From CAMBRQ01 sp945870325 (lineage in GTDB: Bacteria > Bacillota > Clostridia > Lachnospirales > Lachnospiraceae), in the NCBI RefSeq assembly GCF_050313795.1, contig NZ_JBNPMC010000031.1:1-44201 (forward strand): a stretch of DNA of 44,201 bases. Direction: 5' to 3'. Under the pieces are notes generated by a model. It was not told where the DNA came from and ran no database searches. It saw nothing but the letters and a program-made list of their open reading frames with translations. Numbering within the stretch: position 1 is the first letter of the stretch; every line of letters begins with the position of its first letter. The position numbers and the translations under genes were made by a program. Shown in pieces: positions 1 through 8,914 of the stretch.

Positions 1-495
1 TTTCTTCCCGTTGATCTTAAGATCCTGGAATACCAGATCTGTCAACTTTTCACCCGGGAAGAAATAAGCAGCAGCATACCCACCAATAAGAATATAGATC
101 TCATTTCGCACCAATGCAAGTTCCTGTACCAGCCACTTATCGGCACAGCATTTCGGCGGTCGCCTGTCACCACCACCTGAAGCCTTCCCCGGATAGCAGT
201 GTGCTACAGATACAATATAGAAATTATCCGGATGATAGAAAGTCTCATCAGAAATCTGATACCATTCTGAACGCAGACGTTTTCCGCTTGCATCATTGAA
301 AGGCTTTCCCGTATTATGAACACTGCGAGAAGGTGCCTGGCTGATCTGCATGATCTTGGCATTAAGATTGCCGAATAGAATCGGGTGCGGTTCAAAACCA
401 AAATCTTTCTGGCAATAGCGGCATGCGGATATCTGTTCTTGAAGATTCTGGAATTTACGAAAGTCTGCTTCTGGAACAATACTATTGTATGACAT
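1..495 (-). CDS. Uracil-DNA glycosylase superfamily protein, 3' end outside window
   Basis: The minus frame from the ATG at 495 is open for 165 codons to the window edge. It starts MSYNSIVPEADFRKF and has an AAGGAG ribosome binding site just upstream. The N-terminal region has a CRYC pair (residues about 29-32), then QISQAPSRSVHNTGKPFNDASG, read here as the first active-site loop of the family 4/5-type uracil-DNA glycosylase fold (usually a GxxPG-type stretch followed by PF). Members of this superfamily remove uracil from DNA or are uncharacterised relatives. The exact subfamily cannot be decided because the C-terminal half, with the second catalytic motif, lies outside. It follows the AraC gene by 53 bp on the same strand, so they may be co-transcribed, but it has no evident link to sugar use. 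Confidence 0.72.
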   Translation of the reverse strand, partial: MSYNSIVPEADFRKFQNLQEQISACRYCQKDFGFEPHPILFGNLNAKIMQISQAPSRSVHNTGKPFNDASGKRLRSEWYQISDETFYHPDNFYIVSVAHCYPGKASGGGDRRPPKCCADKWLVQELALVRNEIYILIGGYAAAYFFPGEKLTDLVFQDLKINGKK

Positions 496-548
496 GATAA
501 TTCTCCTTTTAGTTGCTAAAGCATCTGGAGGAAACCGTAGTCCGCTTT

Positions 549-1388
549 TTACGATGGTTTCCGGATTGCAGAAGGCGTACACCCATACAATTTTTTAAAA
601 CTGCGATTGAACAACTTCTGATTTGTAATCCCATTTGCTTCCATAATCTCGGTAATCGGTGCGTCTGTAGTAATAAGATCCTGATACACGTGGGTCAATC
701 GGATCTCATTCAAATAATTTAAAAAAGAGAGTCCCATATTTTTTTTAAAGAAACGGCAAAAGTATTCCTTCCCAAGTCCCAGTTCTTCCGAGATGTCAGA
801 TAAGGAGATTGGCTCCCGAAAATGCTCTTCCACATAGGTGATGATCTGGCGGATGCGTTCTCGTGTGAGAGCATCACTGGCATCTAACTGTGGAGCAGTA
901 TTGGTAGAGAAGTGTCGAATCAGATGTGCCAGAATCTGAAGTACGATTCCCTCAGCCTCCAGTTGGAACGCGGCAGCATCTTCGATATAGATACGGGTCA
1001 AGGTTTCCAGCATTTTACAGATCTCAAGATAGAATGGAAAATCTTCATCAGCAATCTCTTCTGGTTTGCAATGGATCTGATATAGTTCAATATCGGGCAT
1101 GTATTGCTGCATGTGCTTTTTGGAGAGATGTATACAGAGGAACATGCTGGGGGAGTTATAGGAGTAGGTACTGTGTACTTCGCAGGATTCCACTACCATC
1201 AGTTGTTTCACGGGAAGATCATATTTTTTTCCTTCAATATTAATATCGACAGCACCGTTCAATGGATAGAGAAGTTCTAATTCTTCATGCCAGTGGAGAG
1301 GATGATACCCTCCCGGTACTGTCTGATAGGACAGAATGATGCCGGAATTACCGATTTCCTTAATGGATTCATAATAGGCTTTGCTCAT
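549..1388 (-). CDS. AraC-family transcriptional regulator (cupin sensor, HTH_18)
   Basis: The protein has 279 residues. The N-terminal part (about 10-150) is a cupin-like sensor with the pattern GGYHPLHWHEELELLYPLNG, typical of sugar-sensing AraC regulators. The C-terminal part (about 180-279) is a double helix-turn-helix: IRQIITYVEEHFREPISLSDISEE, then GLGKEYFCRFFKKNMG, and a second helix pair ending in the usual FNRSFKKLYGCTPSAIRK. The ATG at 1388 follows AAAAGGAGACATTCT. It is expected to be a cytoplasmic DNA-binding activator. Its target is not clear: the adjacent downstream gene is the glycosylase-like gene and the next plus-strand unit starts at 2051. The second recognition helix region (EIMEANGITNQKLFNRSF) is somewhat unusual for the family. 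Confidence 0.9.
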   Translation of the reverse strand: MSKAYYESIKEIGNSGIILSYQTVPGGYHPLHWHEELELLYPLNGAVDINIEGKKYDLPVKQLMVVESCEVHSTYSYNSPSMFLCIHLSKKHMQQYMPDIELYQIHCKPEEIADEDFPFYLEICKMLETLTRIYIEDAAAFQLEAEGIVLQILAHLIRHFSTNTAPQLDASDALTRERIRQIITYVEEHFREPISLSDISEELGLGKEYFCRFFKKNMGLSFLNYLNEIRLTHVYQDLITTDAPITEIMEANGITNQKLFNRSFKKLYGCTPSAIRKPS

Positions 1389-1602
1389 AGAATGTCTCCT
1401 TTTTCAGAATGCATACTTCCATTTAGCTGCTAAGTAAAATAATTCTCATAGATTATAAGATATATTGTCCAGAAAGAAAATAAAAAAATCAAATAATTAT
1501 CAAATCATATACGAAAGAATTATGTGAACGGGTATGGACTCTTCATTTTGTGAACTCTTTTATCCGTTGGTTATTATTTTCATCCATCCGCTTGTATCCA
1601 TA

Positions 1603-1776
1603 TTATTCTGTCAATGCTTTGTAAAGTGGGTACACGTTGGCTGAACCGTTCATAGAAAGTAAACCACAGATGATACTTGCTCTTTCTGCTTTGGATAGAT
1701 TCATGAACTTATCCCAAAGGGACTCCTTTTTGTTTGTATTGCGATATACGTTAGTTCTTAATACTGCTGTTGCCAT
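1603..1776 (-). CDS. Small hypothetical protein, 57 residues
   Basis: A 57-residue minus-strand frame begins MATAVLRTNVYRNTNKKE and ends NVYPLYKALTE before TAA. Support for it being a gene: a good ribosome binding site (AAAGGAGA, 7 bases before the ATG at 1776) and a possible promoter upstream with TATAAT at 1836-1831. The composition is soluble, with no membrane segment or signal peptide. The middle (KESLWDKFMNLSKAERASIICGL) could form two short helices. I do not recognise the family and assign no function. An overlapping plus-strand frame lacks a comparable start site. Confidence 0.5.
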   Translation of the reverse strand: MATAVLRTNVYRNTNKKESLWDKFMNLSKAERASIICGLLSMNGSANVYPLYKALTE

Positions 1777-1830
1777 AATTAATCTCTCCTTTTCATGTTT
1801 GTTGAATGATTTGTTATCTTGTTTACGTGT

Positions 1831-1859
1831 ATTATAATACTGCTTTTGAATGCCTCGAA
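1831..1859 (-). promoter_or_regulatory. Probable promoter of the 57-residue ORF
   Basis: On the minus strand TATAAT (1836-1831) lies 17 bp downstream of TTCGAG (1859-1854), a weak -35. It sits about 55 bp before the ATG at 1776. The -10 is a perfect consensus; the -35 is poor, so confidence is moderate. Confidence 0.4.
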
Positions 1860-1954
1860 CTAGATGTATATTTGACTTGTTTTAAGGCGATATTGACTTT
1901 TGAATCGTCGAAGTATTTGGGAGGACTGCTAGTAGCGGTCCTGCAAGCAAGATG

Positions 1955-2017
1955 TTAAAAAATGTCGGATAATCAAAAAATAGTGGTGTGGTTTTAGAAA
2001 AATAGTTTATATACAAT
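1955..2017 (+). promoter_or_regulatory. Shared AraC-type operator and promoter, copy 1 (unit A)
   Basis: An A-tract is followed by ATGTCGGAT at 1962-1970, a second half-site GTGTGG at offset +24, and a -10 box TACAAT at 2012-2017, whose first base is 50 bp from the motif start. The first gene of unit A starts 89 bp after the motif start. The same arrangement occurs before units B, C, D and E. A short hairpin (1922-1942, AGGACTGCT / AGCGGTCCT) lies just upstream. Confidence 0.75.
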
Positions 2018-2050
2018 AATGATATCGTATATAAAAAGGAGTGGTTTTTC

Positions 2051-3013
2051 ATGAAAACAGAAGTGATTAAGTTATATGAGAACAGAGAAGATGTAACATT
2101 GACCACCTATATTCTCCAGGATTCGCCGGAACTGCTTGCGGGAAAGATGCGTCCGGCTATTATCATTTGTCCGGGCGGAGGATATTTTAATTGTTCAGAC
2201 CGGGAGGCAGAACCGGTTGCGATTCGATTTGCGGCTATGGGGTATCATGCTTTTGTATTGCGCTATTCGACTTATTGCGAAGGAAGTGGAAGATTCCCGG
2301 ATATTATGAAGGGGATTGAGGAGAATGTGAACAGCCAATATCCTAATGCCATGCGTGAGATTGGAAAACCTATGTTGATTCTTCGGGAACATGCCAAGGA
2401 GTGGATGGTAGATACAAAGCGGATTGCCGTATGTGGATTCTCGGCAGGAGCACATAATGCTTCAATGTATGCGGTTAATTGGCAGGAAGACGTGATTAGT
2501 GAGTATTTTCAGGAAGAGAAAGAGAATTTCCGTCCGGCAGCAGCTATCCTGGGTTATACATTGAGCGATTATGTTTATATGAGGGATGTAATGGAAGAGT
2601 ATACACCAATGGATAAGGCATTTTTTGCTGCGTCTGTTAAGGCGTATCTTGGGGAGGAAGTTCCAGGCGAAGAGATGCTTGACAAAGTAAGTCCGGCAAG
2701 ACATGTGACAGAATACATGCCGCCAACTTTCCTATGGGCGACATCAGAAGATACATTGGTACCAGTGCAGCATTCCATCCGTATGTCCCATGCCCTTGCA
2801 GAGAAGAAGATTCCGTTTGAATTACATATTTTTGAAGAAGGTCCTCATGGACTGTCGCTTTCTACACAGGCTTCGGCAGAGGCAAGAAGCCTGATCTATC
2901 CGGATGCGGCTAAGTGGAGTGAGCTTGCAGGATGCTGGCTGGAGAAAAGATTCGCATTGCCGCTCCCTGAGAAATCTTCTTTTGAAGAATTGCTGGAACA
3001 GGGACAGATTTAA
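2051..3013 (+). CDS. Alpha/beta-hydrolase, carbohydrate esterase-like
   Basis: The protein has 320 residues and no signal peptide. It has the BD-FAE/acetyl-xylan-esterase-like alpha/beta hydrolase layout: oxyanion-hole motif PGGGY (41-45), nucleophile elbow GFSAG with Ser131, and later an acid in TSEDTLVPV (Asp234) and a histidine in EEGPHGLS (His266), which together make a Ser-Asp-His triad. Such enzymes remove acetyl or other acyl groups from sugars. Here it heads unit A and is followed closely by an MBL hydrolase and a GH78 enzyme, so de-esterification of an imported rhamnose-containing glycoside is a reasonable inference. The start at 2051 follows AAAAAGGAGTGGTTTTTC. The actual substrate is unknown. 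Confidence 0.85.
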   Translation: MKTEVIKLYENREDVTLTTYILQDSPELLAGKMRPAIIICPGGGYFNCSDREAEPVAIRFAAMGYHAFVLRYSTYCEGSGRFPDIMKGIEENVNSQYPNAMREIGKPMLILREHAKEWMVDTKRIAVCGFSAGAHNASMYAVNWQEDVISEYFQEEKENFRPAAAILGYTLSDYVYMRDVMEEYTPMDKAFFAASVKAYLGEEVPGEEMLDKVSPARHVTEYMPPTFLWATSEDTLVPVQHSIRMSHALAEKKIPFELHIFEEGPHGLSLSTQASAEARSLIYPDAAKWSELAGCWLEKRFALPLPEKSSFEELLEQGQI

Positions 3014-3036
3014 TTAATATGCGAGGAGGAAGTAAG

Positions 3037-3882
3037 ATGTATTATCAAGTTGAGAAAATGAATGGCTATTACAGAATAGGAAGCCCGGAGTCAGTGTATT
3101 GCTATCTGATTGTGGGAACTGAAAAAGCAATGTTGATTGATACCGGCTATTGTTATGGGAATCTAAGAGAAACAGTACGGCAGGTGACTGAGAAACCATT
3201 GATTATTATTAATACACATGGACACTGCGATCATGCCGGAGGGAATGCGCAATTTAATGAGTATTGCTATATTCATGAAAAAGATGTGGAATTATGTAAA
3301 GAGCATACAGGACGGAAGATGCGTATGGATAACGTAAAAAGAGCCAGACATAGCATTCACTATGAGACTGGGGAAGAATACAATGCATTACCGGAAGGGT
3401 TCGATATGGAAAAGTATTGTCAGATGGATACGGGGAAACTTCTGAGTACGAAAGAAGGAGATGTGTTTGAACTTGGCGGCGCTTCCATCAGCGTCTATGA
3501 GACTCCCGGACATACAAAAGGCAGTATTTCATTGCTGTATCAGGAGAAAAATATTATGTTTGTTGGCGATGCTACAGGAACGTTCGTATGGCTGTTCTCA
3601 TACGAAGCAACAGATCTGAAAGAGTATATCAGAACCGTGAAGAAGATGTACGGCTTAAATGCAGAGGAATATATTGGCGGTCATAATCCGGTTCCGATGC
3701 ATAAAGATGACCTAAAACGATATATCCAGGCGGCACAGGAAGCAGATTATTCCAAAGGTGAGCCTTTCGAGTGTTTTTTTTCAAATGAATGCAAGCCGAG
3801 AGTCTGCGCGTTAGACGGAATGACAATGGCGGATATGTTTCGACCAGAGTATGCGGCTGTGGTAATTAGTGAAGAAAAGTAA
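3037..3882 (+). CDS. Metallo-beta-lactamase-fold hydrolase
   Basis: The protein has 281 residues counted from the ATG at 3037, which has GAGGAGG 8-14 bases upstream; an in-frame ATG at 3019 precedes the ribosome binding site and is not favoured. The zinc motif HxHxDH is present as HGHCDH (residues about 61-66). The later ligands of the fold follow: PGHTKGS (His), FVGDATG (Asp) and GGHNPVP (His). The fold covers hydrolases such as lactonases, glyoxalase II and phosphodiesterases, and the substrate cannot be read from the sequence. It lies 23 bp after the esterase and 63 bp before a GH78 gene, so it is probably co-transcribed. A paralogue sits in unit E at 35003-35857, also within a glycosidase operon. 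Confidence 0.85.
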   Translation: MYYQVEKMNGYYRIGSPESVYCYLIVGTEKAMLIDTGYCYGNLRETVRQVTEKPLIIINTHGHCDHAGGNAQFNEYCYIHEKDVELCKEHTGRKMRMDNVKRARHSIHYETGEEYNALPEGFDMEKYCQMDTGKLLSTKEGDVFELGGASISVYETPGHTKGSISLLYQEKNIMFVGDATGTFVWLFSYEATDLKEYIRTVKKMYGLNAEEYIGGHNPVPMHKDDLKRYIQAAQEADYSKGEPFECFFSNECKPRVCALDGMTMADMFRPEYAAVVISEEK

Positions 3883-3945
3883 AAAGAACTGATATATTGG
3901 TATAAGAATTGCGATTAAGGAGGAAAATATAAGGGAGATGAGATC

Positions 3946-6381
3946 ATGAATACAACACTGGGCAGTTGGATTACGAACCGGACTGCCGTACCATTTTATG
4001 CAAGAAGAAAATTCTGCATAGAGAAGAAAGTAAGAAGAGCTGAGGCAAGAGTCTGTGGACTAGGGCAATTCATTTTTTATGTCAACGGAAAGAAAGTGGA
4101 TGACCATGAATTAGATCCTGGCTGGACAAATTACCGGAAGATAATCCAGTATGTGACCTTTGATGTAACCGAGTATCTGCAGATGGGGGATAATGTGCTG
4201 GGAGCAGAAGTAGGGAACGGGTGGTTCATTAAGATGGATGAGCATTATACATTCTCATTTCCGGAATTCATGCCGCCGAATCCGAATCCGTATAAGCCTT
4301 TTGGAAAATATCTGGTTCTTGCGTTGGAACTTGCAATTACATATGAAGATGGAACTATGGAGACGATTCAGGCAGATGATGCCTTTGAAGTAAAGCAGCA
4401 TCCGGTAGTGATGAGTAATGTATATGGTTCGGAGACGATTGACGGGAGGCTCATTCAGGAAGGATGGAATACGGCGGATTATGACGCGTCTGATTGGGAG
4501 AAGGCTGTTATTCTGGAAGAAAGAGAAATACCGAAGGGAAAACTCATGGAGCAGTTTCAGCCTGCCGTGAAAGTTATACGGACATATGATGGAAGAGATC
4601 TTGGAGGAATTCCAAAATATGAGAAAAGTACGGATGCACAGAGAAGAAGGAAAGAGGAATCCTGCGGTATAACAAGACGGGAAATCTTTGATTTGGGACA
4701 GAATATGTCTGGAATACTAGAGTTTGAAGTCCGGGGAAAAACCGGAGATATGATAAAACTGTATCCTGCAGAGAAATTAGGACCGGATGGAGATGTCGAT
4801 CAGATGGCAAAAGGCTGGGTGAATCTGGATTCCTGCATTACATATATCATCGGGAAAGATGATGTGTGGGAGACATGCCGGATGAAATTCACCTATTTTG
4901 CGGGAAGATATGTAGCGGTGGAGAAAGTCTATGCCGGGAATTCTGATGGAAAAGAATATAAAGCAGATGATAATGAAGATCAGAAAGATTCACTGGGCAG
5001 CCATATCGCTGCAAGGATTGAATTCCGGCGATTGCGGGCGCACGCAATCAGCAGCGCATGGAAGACGGATGGCTCTTTTTCTTGTGATGACAAGCGGTAT
5101 GAACAGATATACGATATGATTGAAAAAACGGTAGAGGCAAATATGCTGAGCATCCACACGGACTGTCCGACAATTGAGCGTTTTGCCTGGCAGGAGCCGA
5201 ACCATCTGATGGCGCCTTCCATATTCTATATGAAGGATGGCAGAAAACTGTGGGAGAAGTTCCTGTTGGATATGCGGGTGGACCAGCATACGGCAGGCGA
5301 TTACTTCTTTGACTTTGCGGGAAATAAAGTCTATCCGGGAGATGGGCTGATGCCGTCGCAGTGCCCTTGTTATATACCGAATGTTCTTCCGGTGCCTGGA
5401 ATGGGAAGTTTCTATGATATCATTCCCTGGGGCAGCACCTGTATCCTGGGAACCTGGTGGCATTATTGGTTCTATGGGGATGTACAGATTATAAAGGATA
5501 ACTATGAAGCAGGGATGCGGTATCTGAAGCATCTGAAGACAAAGGTGAATGAAGAGGGATTTATCAATCATGGACTGGGTGACTGGGGGAATCCAAGGAA
5601 TGAACTGGCAAGAGAGAACATAGAAACGGCATTTTTATATGCGGATGCAATCACCTTGGCTAAGTTCGCAAAGATATTGGGAAGAGTTCATGAACAGGAA
5701 GAATTGGAAATTTACGCAGAGAGCGTGAAGAAGAATTATAATGAAAAACTGTTTGTATGGAACGCTGACCAGGGATTTTGGTGCTACCGCGCATGGGATC
5801 ATGCGGATGAGACATTCATGACACAGGCCTGCGAAGCACTGCCTCTTTACTGGGGAATGGTGCCAGAAGAAAAATACGAAAGCGTGGCAAATGCTTTTGC
5901 ATATACGCTGGAACGTGAAGGCGCATTTATCAGTGGAGAGGTAGGGCTTCCGTATATCATCCAGACCGCGCGTAAGAATGGAATGAACGATGTGATTGCC
6001 AGATTCATATTAAGGAAAGAACATCCGAGTTACTATTCGTTTATTCTGGACGGAGAGACCACCCTGGGAGAATATTGGGAGACCAATCCGAGAAGCCATT
6101 GCCATGATATGATGGGGCATATTATTGAGTGGTATTATAATGGAATTGCCGGAATTGTGCCGGAGGAAGCCGGATTCGAAAAAGTGGTCATATGTCCGTA
6201 TCTGCCGGAGGGCATGAGAGAATTCACATGCAGTTACAGATCCGTGAAGGGTGAGATTAGGGTGCATGTGAAAGAAGAGGATGACAGAATCATATTAGAA
6301 GTGAAAGTGCCGGAGGGTGTGAGGTATAGAGTTGATGTGGCAAATCTTGGGATAAAAGGAAAAGAAGTGATGGTTATATAA
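3946..6381 (+). CDS. GH78 alpha-L-rhamnosidase-like protein, variant active site
   Basis: The protein has 811 residues. The N-terminal beta-sandwich has the rhamnosidase N-domain signature (VCGLGQFIFYVNG, GWTNYRKIIQYVTFDVTEYL, residues about 36-80). A middle domain with FDLGQNMSGILEFEV (about 248-262) follows, and then the (alpha/alpha)6 catalytic domain. The motif around the general acid reads DCPTIERFAWQEPNH (Asp406, Glu411), not the canonical DCPQRDERxGWTGD. The likely base glutamate is in ETTLGEYWE near the C-terminus. There is no signal peptide, so it is cytoplasmic. A polar linker (about 331-355, NSDGKEYKADDNEDQKDSLG) is an unusual insertion. It hydrolyses terminal alpha-L-rhamnosides by family, but the divergent acid motif leaves substrate and even activity open. 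It is the last gene of unit A. Confidence 0.82.
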   Translation: MNTTLGSWITNRTAVPFYARRKFCIEKKVRRAEARVCGLGQFIFYVNGKKVDDHELDPGWTNYRKIIQYVTFDVTEYLQMGDNVLGAEVGNGWFIKMDEHYTFSFPEFMPPNPNPYKPFGKYLVLALELAITYEDGTMETIQADDAFEVKQHPVVMSNVYGSETIDGRLIQEGWNTADYDASDWEKAVILEEREIPKGKLMEQFQPAVKVIRTYDGRDLGGIPKYEKSTDAQRRRKEESCGITRREIFDLGQNMSGILEFEVRGKTGDMIKLYPAEKLGPDGDVDQMAKGWVNLDSCITYIIGKDDVWETCRMKFTYFAGRYVAVEKVYAGNSDGKEYKADDNEDQKDSLGSHIAARIEFRRLRAHAISSAWKTDGSFSCDDKRYEQIYDMIEKTVEANMLSIHTDCPTIERFAWQEPNHLMAPSIFYMKDGRKLWEKFLLDMRVDQHTAGDYFFDFAGNKVYPGDGLMPSQCPCYIPNVLPVPGMGSFYDIIPWGSTCILGTWWHYWFYGDVQIIKDNYEAGMRYLKHLKTKVNEEGFINHGLGDWGNPRNELARENIETAFLYADAITLAKFAKILGRVHEQEELEIYAESVKKNYNEKLFVWNADQGFWCYRAWDHADETFMTQACEALPLYWGMVPEEKYESVANAFAYTLEREGAFISGEVGLPYIIQTARKNGMNDVIARFILRKEHPSYYSFILDGETTLGEYWETNPRSHCHDMMGHIIEWYYNGIAGIVPEEAGFEKVVICPYLPEGMREFTCSYRSVKGEIRVHVKEEDDRIILEVKVPEGVRYRVDVANLGIKGKEVMVI

Positions 6382-6386
6382 CCTTT

Positions 6387-6459
6387 CCGTATATTTTCAG
6401 TTACGATCTGATTGTATGTACCAGACGGAGAACCGCATGTGTTTGACGTCATATTTTAA
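6387..6459 (+). pseudogene. Vestigial GH43 N-terminal fragment
   Basis: A short stretch after the GH78 stop encodes YVPDGEPHVFD (from 6415), ten residues of which (VPDGEPHVFD) equal residues 18-27 of the intact GH43 at 22874. All five base differences across those ten codons are synonymous third-position changes, which argues for a coding relic, not chance. Just upstream, in another frame, PYIFSYD (6387-6407) resembles PYLPSWE of the same protein, so a frameshift separates the two pieces. The rest of the gene is gone. Confidence 0.5.
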
Positions 6460-6464
6460 TATAG

Positions 6465-6511
6465 GGAACTGACCACTGGAAATATCAGTGGCTCAGTTCC
6501 TTCCTGATTTT
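6465..6511. terminator. Intrinsic terminator between convergent genes
   Basis: The inverted repeat GGAACTGACCACTG / CAGTGGCTCAGTTCC (6465-6478 and 6486-6500) is followed by a modest T run (6507-6511). It lies between the plus-strand GH78 (ends 6381) and the minus-strand GH3 (ends 6511) and may serve both. Confidence 0.6.
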
Positions 6512-8784
6512 TAATGCTGATTCATCTCGTTTAAAAGATTCTCAAGTTCTTCTCTGCCAAGCAGTCCAAAAGTCACAACATTTCGAAGCGGCATAGATGC
6601 CACCATCGCGTTATTCATTTCATCGCTGATTGCTTCTTTTGCGCTTGAAGATTCCTCTTCGTCAGAAATTGCCGGAGCGCCGAAGAAGGTATCCATACGC
6701 TTCTTGAATTCCAATCCCAGTGCTTTGGTGCGCTCATCAGAAAGCAGTTCTCCCAGAGTTGTGTTGGCATGTACATTCAGCGGCAATACCTTTCTGGTGG
6801 TCAGGTGTACCTGCTCTGTCAAGCGTACATCCTGTGAGGAAGCGGCAATCAGAATCTCATAATCGCCGGATGCCGCATACCAGTCGCTTAATCTAGTGTT
6901 ATACCAGGCAAAACTTCTGTAATCAAGGGTGAAAGAAACGGTCTTCGTTTCACCCGGCTTCAGAGATACTTTATCGTAACCCTTTAGTTCTTTTAACGGA
7001 CGGCGTACAGTTCCGGTCAGATCACGGACATATAACTGGACAATCTCTTTTCCCTCTCTGTCTCCTGTATTGGTTACATCTGCAGATACGGTAATCGTAT
7101 CGGCATCAGACAGTTCTTTTTGGCTGATTCGCAGATTACTGTATGCGAATGTAGTATAAGAAAGTCCATAACCGAATGGAAATGCTACCGGCATCTCTTT
7201 CGTATCGTAATAGCGGTATCCGACGAAGATCCCCTCGCTGTACTCCACATCTTCTCCGTCTCCAAATGATAAGTAGGACGGATTGTCAGACAGTTTATAA
7301 GGAATGGTCTCTGCAAGTTTTCCCGATGGATTGACCTTGCCAAAGAGAATATCTGCCAGCGCTTCTCCAACTGCCTGTCCGCCAAGATATGCTTCCAGGA
7401 GTCCTTTTACTTTAGAAAGCCACGGCATTTCAACCGGAGAACCATTGTGAAGCACAACGATTACCTGAGATTGTACAGCAAGAATCTCATCGATCAGGCG
7501 GTTCTGACAATCAGGAAGCCGCATATGGGTCCGGTCATAACCTTCAGATTCAAAACTGTCCGGAAGTCCGGCAAAGATGACCACTTTGTCTGCATTCTTG
7601 GCTGCTTCGATTGCTTCGCCTGCCAGATCTTCATCATAGATATCGCTATCTGCTTGGAAACCTTTTACATAAGTTACGTTCGTCTTTTCTGTAATCGAAT
7701 CCAGGATGCTGCTGACACGGTAACTGTTGATATGGGAACTTCCGCCGCCTTGATAGCGTGGCTTTGCGGCAAATTCACCGATGAATACGATCTTTTCTTC
7801 ATCGTTCAGAGGAAGTATAGAATCGTTTTTCAAGAGAACCATGGATTCCTCTGCAATCTGTTTGGCTAATGCATGATCTGCCTCCAGTGTGAATTCCTGG
7901 TCTTCACGGTGATCTGTATATGTGAAGATAATTTTCAGCATACGTTCCACTGCCTGATCAAGGACTGCCTCGTCCAGAGTGCCATTTTGTACGGCAGAGA
8001 CGATTTCACGGTCATTGATGCCGCCGGAAGAAGGCATCTCAAGTTCCAGACCGGCTTTCAGACCTGCAACACGGTCATTAACAGCGCCCCAGTCAGACAT
8101 GACATAGCCTTCGAATCCCCACTCATCCCGAAGAACATCGGTCAAGAGCCATGGATTCTCAGAGGCGAAGGTGCCATTTATCTTATTGTAAGAGCACATC
8201 ACGGTGTATGGCTGGGATTTTTTTACGGCTGTCTCAAAGGCAGAAAGGTAGATCTCCCTGAGCGTACGCTCGTCTGCGTTGGAAGAGCAGCTCATACGGT
8301 TGAATTCCTGATTATTTGCGGCAAAATGTTTGATGGAGGTTCCTACATGATGTGCCTGGACACCATTGATGAACGCGGCAGCAGTTTCGCCGGCAAGGTA
8401 AGGATCTTCCGAGTAATATTCAAAGTTCCGTCCGCATAATGGGGAACGCTTGATGTTGACTGCCGGTCCGAGGACAACGGACAGATCGTTAGCCTGTGCT
8501 TCTTTGCCGATGGCATCTCCGAAGGTATGCATCAGTTCCCGGTCAAAAGAGCAGGCGCTTAGGACTGCCGGAGGAAAGCAGACTGCTTTGATACTGTCAT
8601 TGATTCCCAGATGATCAGCTGCTTCGTCCTGTTTTCGTAATCCATGAGGGCCATCGCTCACCATGACGCTTGGGATTCCAAGCCGTTCCACTCCTTTCAG
8701 ATGCCAGAAGTCAAGACCGGAACACATACCGGCTTTTTCTTCCAGTGTCATCTGGCTGACCAGTTTTTTCAGATTTCGTTCCAT
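6511..8784 (-). CDS. GH3 beta-glucosidase-type glycoside hydrolase
   Basis: The protein has 757 residues. The N-terminal TIM-barrel domain has DGPHGLRK (44-51), KHFAANNQE (152-160) and the nucleophile in GYVMSDWGAVND (Asp231). The second alpha/beta domain and a fibronectin-III-like domain (GKEIVQLYVRDLTGTVRRPLKEL, about 560-640) follow, as in BglB/BglX-type beta-glucosidases. It has no signal peptide, so the enzyme is cytoplasmic. After the FnIII domain there is an extra helical tail of about 90 residues ending FGLLGREELENLLNEMNQH, whose pattern recurs at the C-terminus of the GH78 at 27883. The start at 8784 has AAAAGGAG upstream. It is transcribed divergently from an AraC gene (8915) across a repeat-containing promoter region, so it is probably regulated by that protein separately from units A-E. 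Confidence 0.92.
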   Translation of the reverse strand: MERNLKKLVSQMTLEEKAGMCSGLDFWHLKGVERLGIPSVMVSDGPHGLRKQDEAADHLGINDSIKAVCFPPAVLSACSFDRELMHTFGDAIGKEAQANDLSVVLGPAVNIKRSPLCGRNFEYYSEDPYLAGETAAAFINGVQAHHVGTSIKHFAANNQEFNRMSCSSNADERTLREIYLSAFETAVKKSQPYTVMCSYNKINGTFASENPWLLTDVLRDEWGFEGYVMSDWGAVNDRVAGLKAGLELEMPSSGGINDREIVSAVQNGTLDEAVLDQAVERMLKIIFTYTDHREDQEFTLEADHALAKQIAEESMVLLKNDSILPLNDEEKIVFIGEFAAKPRYQGGGSSHINSYRVSSILDSITEKTNVTYVKGFQADSDIYDEDLAGEAIEAAKNADKVVIFAGLPDSFESEGYDRTHMRLPDCQNRLIDEILAVQSQVIVVLHNGSPVEMPWLSKVKGLLEAYLGGQAVGEALADILFGKVNPSGKLAETIPYKLSDNPSYLSFGDGEDVEYSEGIFVGYRYYDTKEMPVAFPFGYGLSYTTFAYSNLRISQKELSDADTITVSADVTNTGDREGKEIVQLYVRDLTGTVRRPLKELKGYDKVSLKPGETKTVSFTLDYRSFAWYNTRLSDWYAASGDYEILIAASSQDVRLTEQVHLTTRKVLPLNVHANTTLGELLSDERTKALGLEFKKRMDTFFGAPAISDEEESSSAKEAISDEMNNAMVASMPLRNVVTFGLLGREELENLLNEMNQH

Positions 8785-8835
8785 ATTTCATATCTCCTTT
8801 TGCTTATGATTCTATCTAACAAAGAATTTATCACG

Positions 8836-8885
8836 ATTACAGTAGTAGAATATAGTAAAATCTTGCGAATAATGATAAAATCTTG
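8836..8885 (-). promoter_or_regulatory. Direct-repeat operator and promoter for the GH3 gene
   Basis: The 10-mer TAAAATCTTG occurs twice at 8856-8865 and 8876-8885, exactly 20 bp apart (two helical turns), as expected for AraC-family sites. On the minus strand the proximal copy overlaps a -35-like AAGATT, 17 bp before TGTAAT (8841-8836). It lies between the divergent GH3 (8784) and AraC (8915) genes. Confidence 0.6.
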
Positions 8886-8914
8886 TCATATAAAGAAAGG
8901 GTAGATGAGAACGG

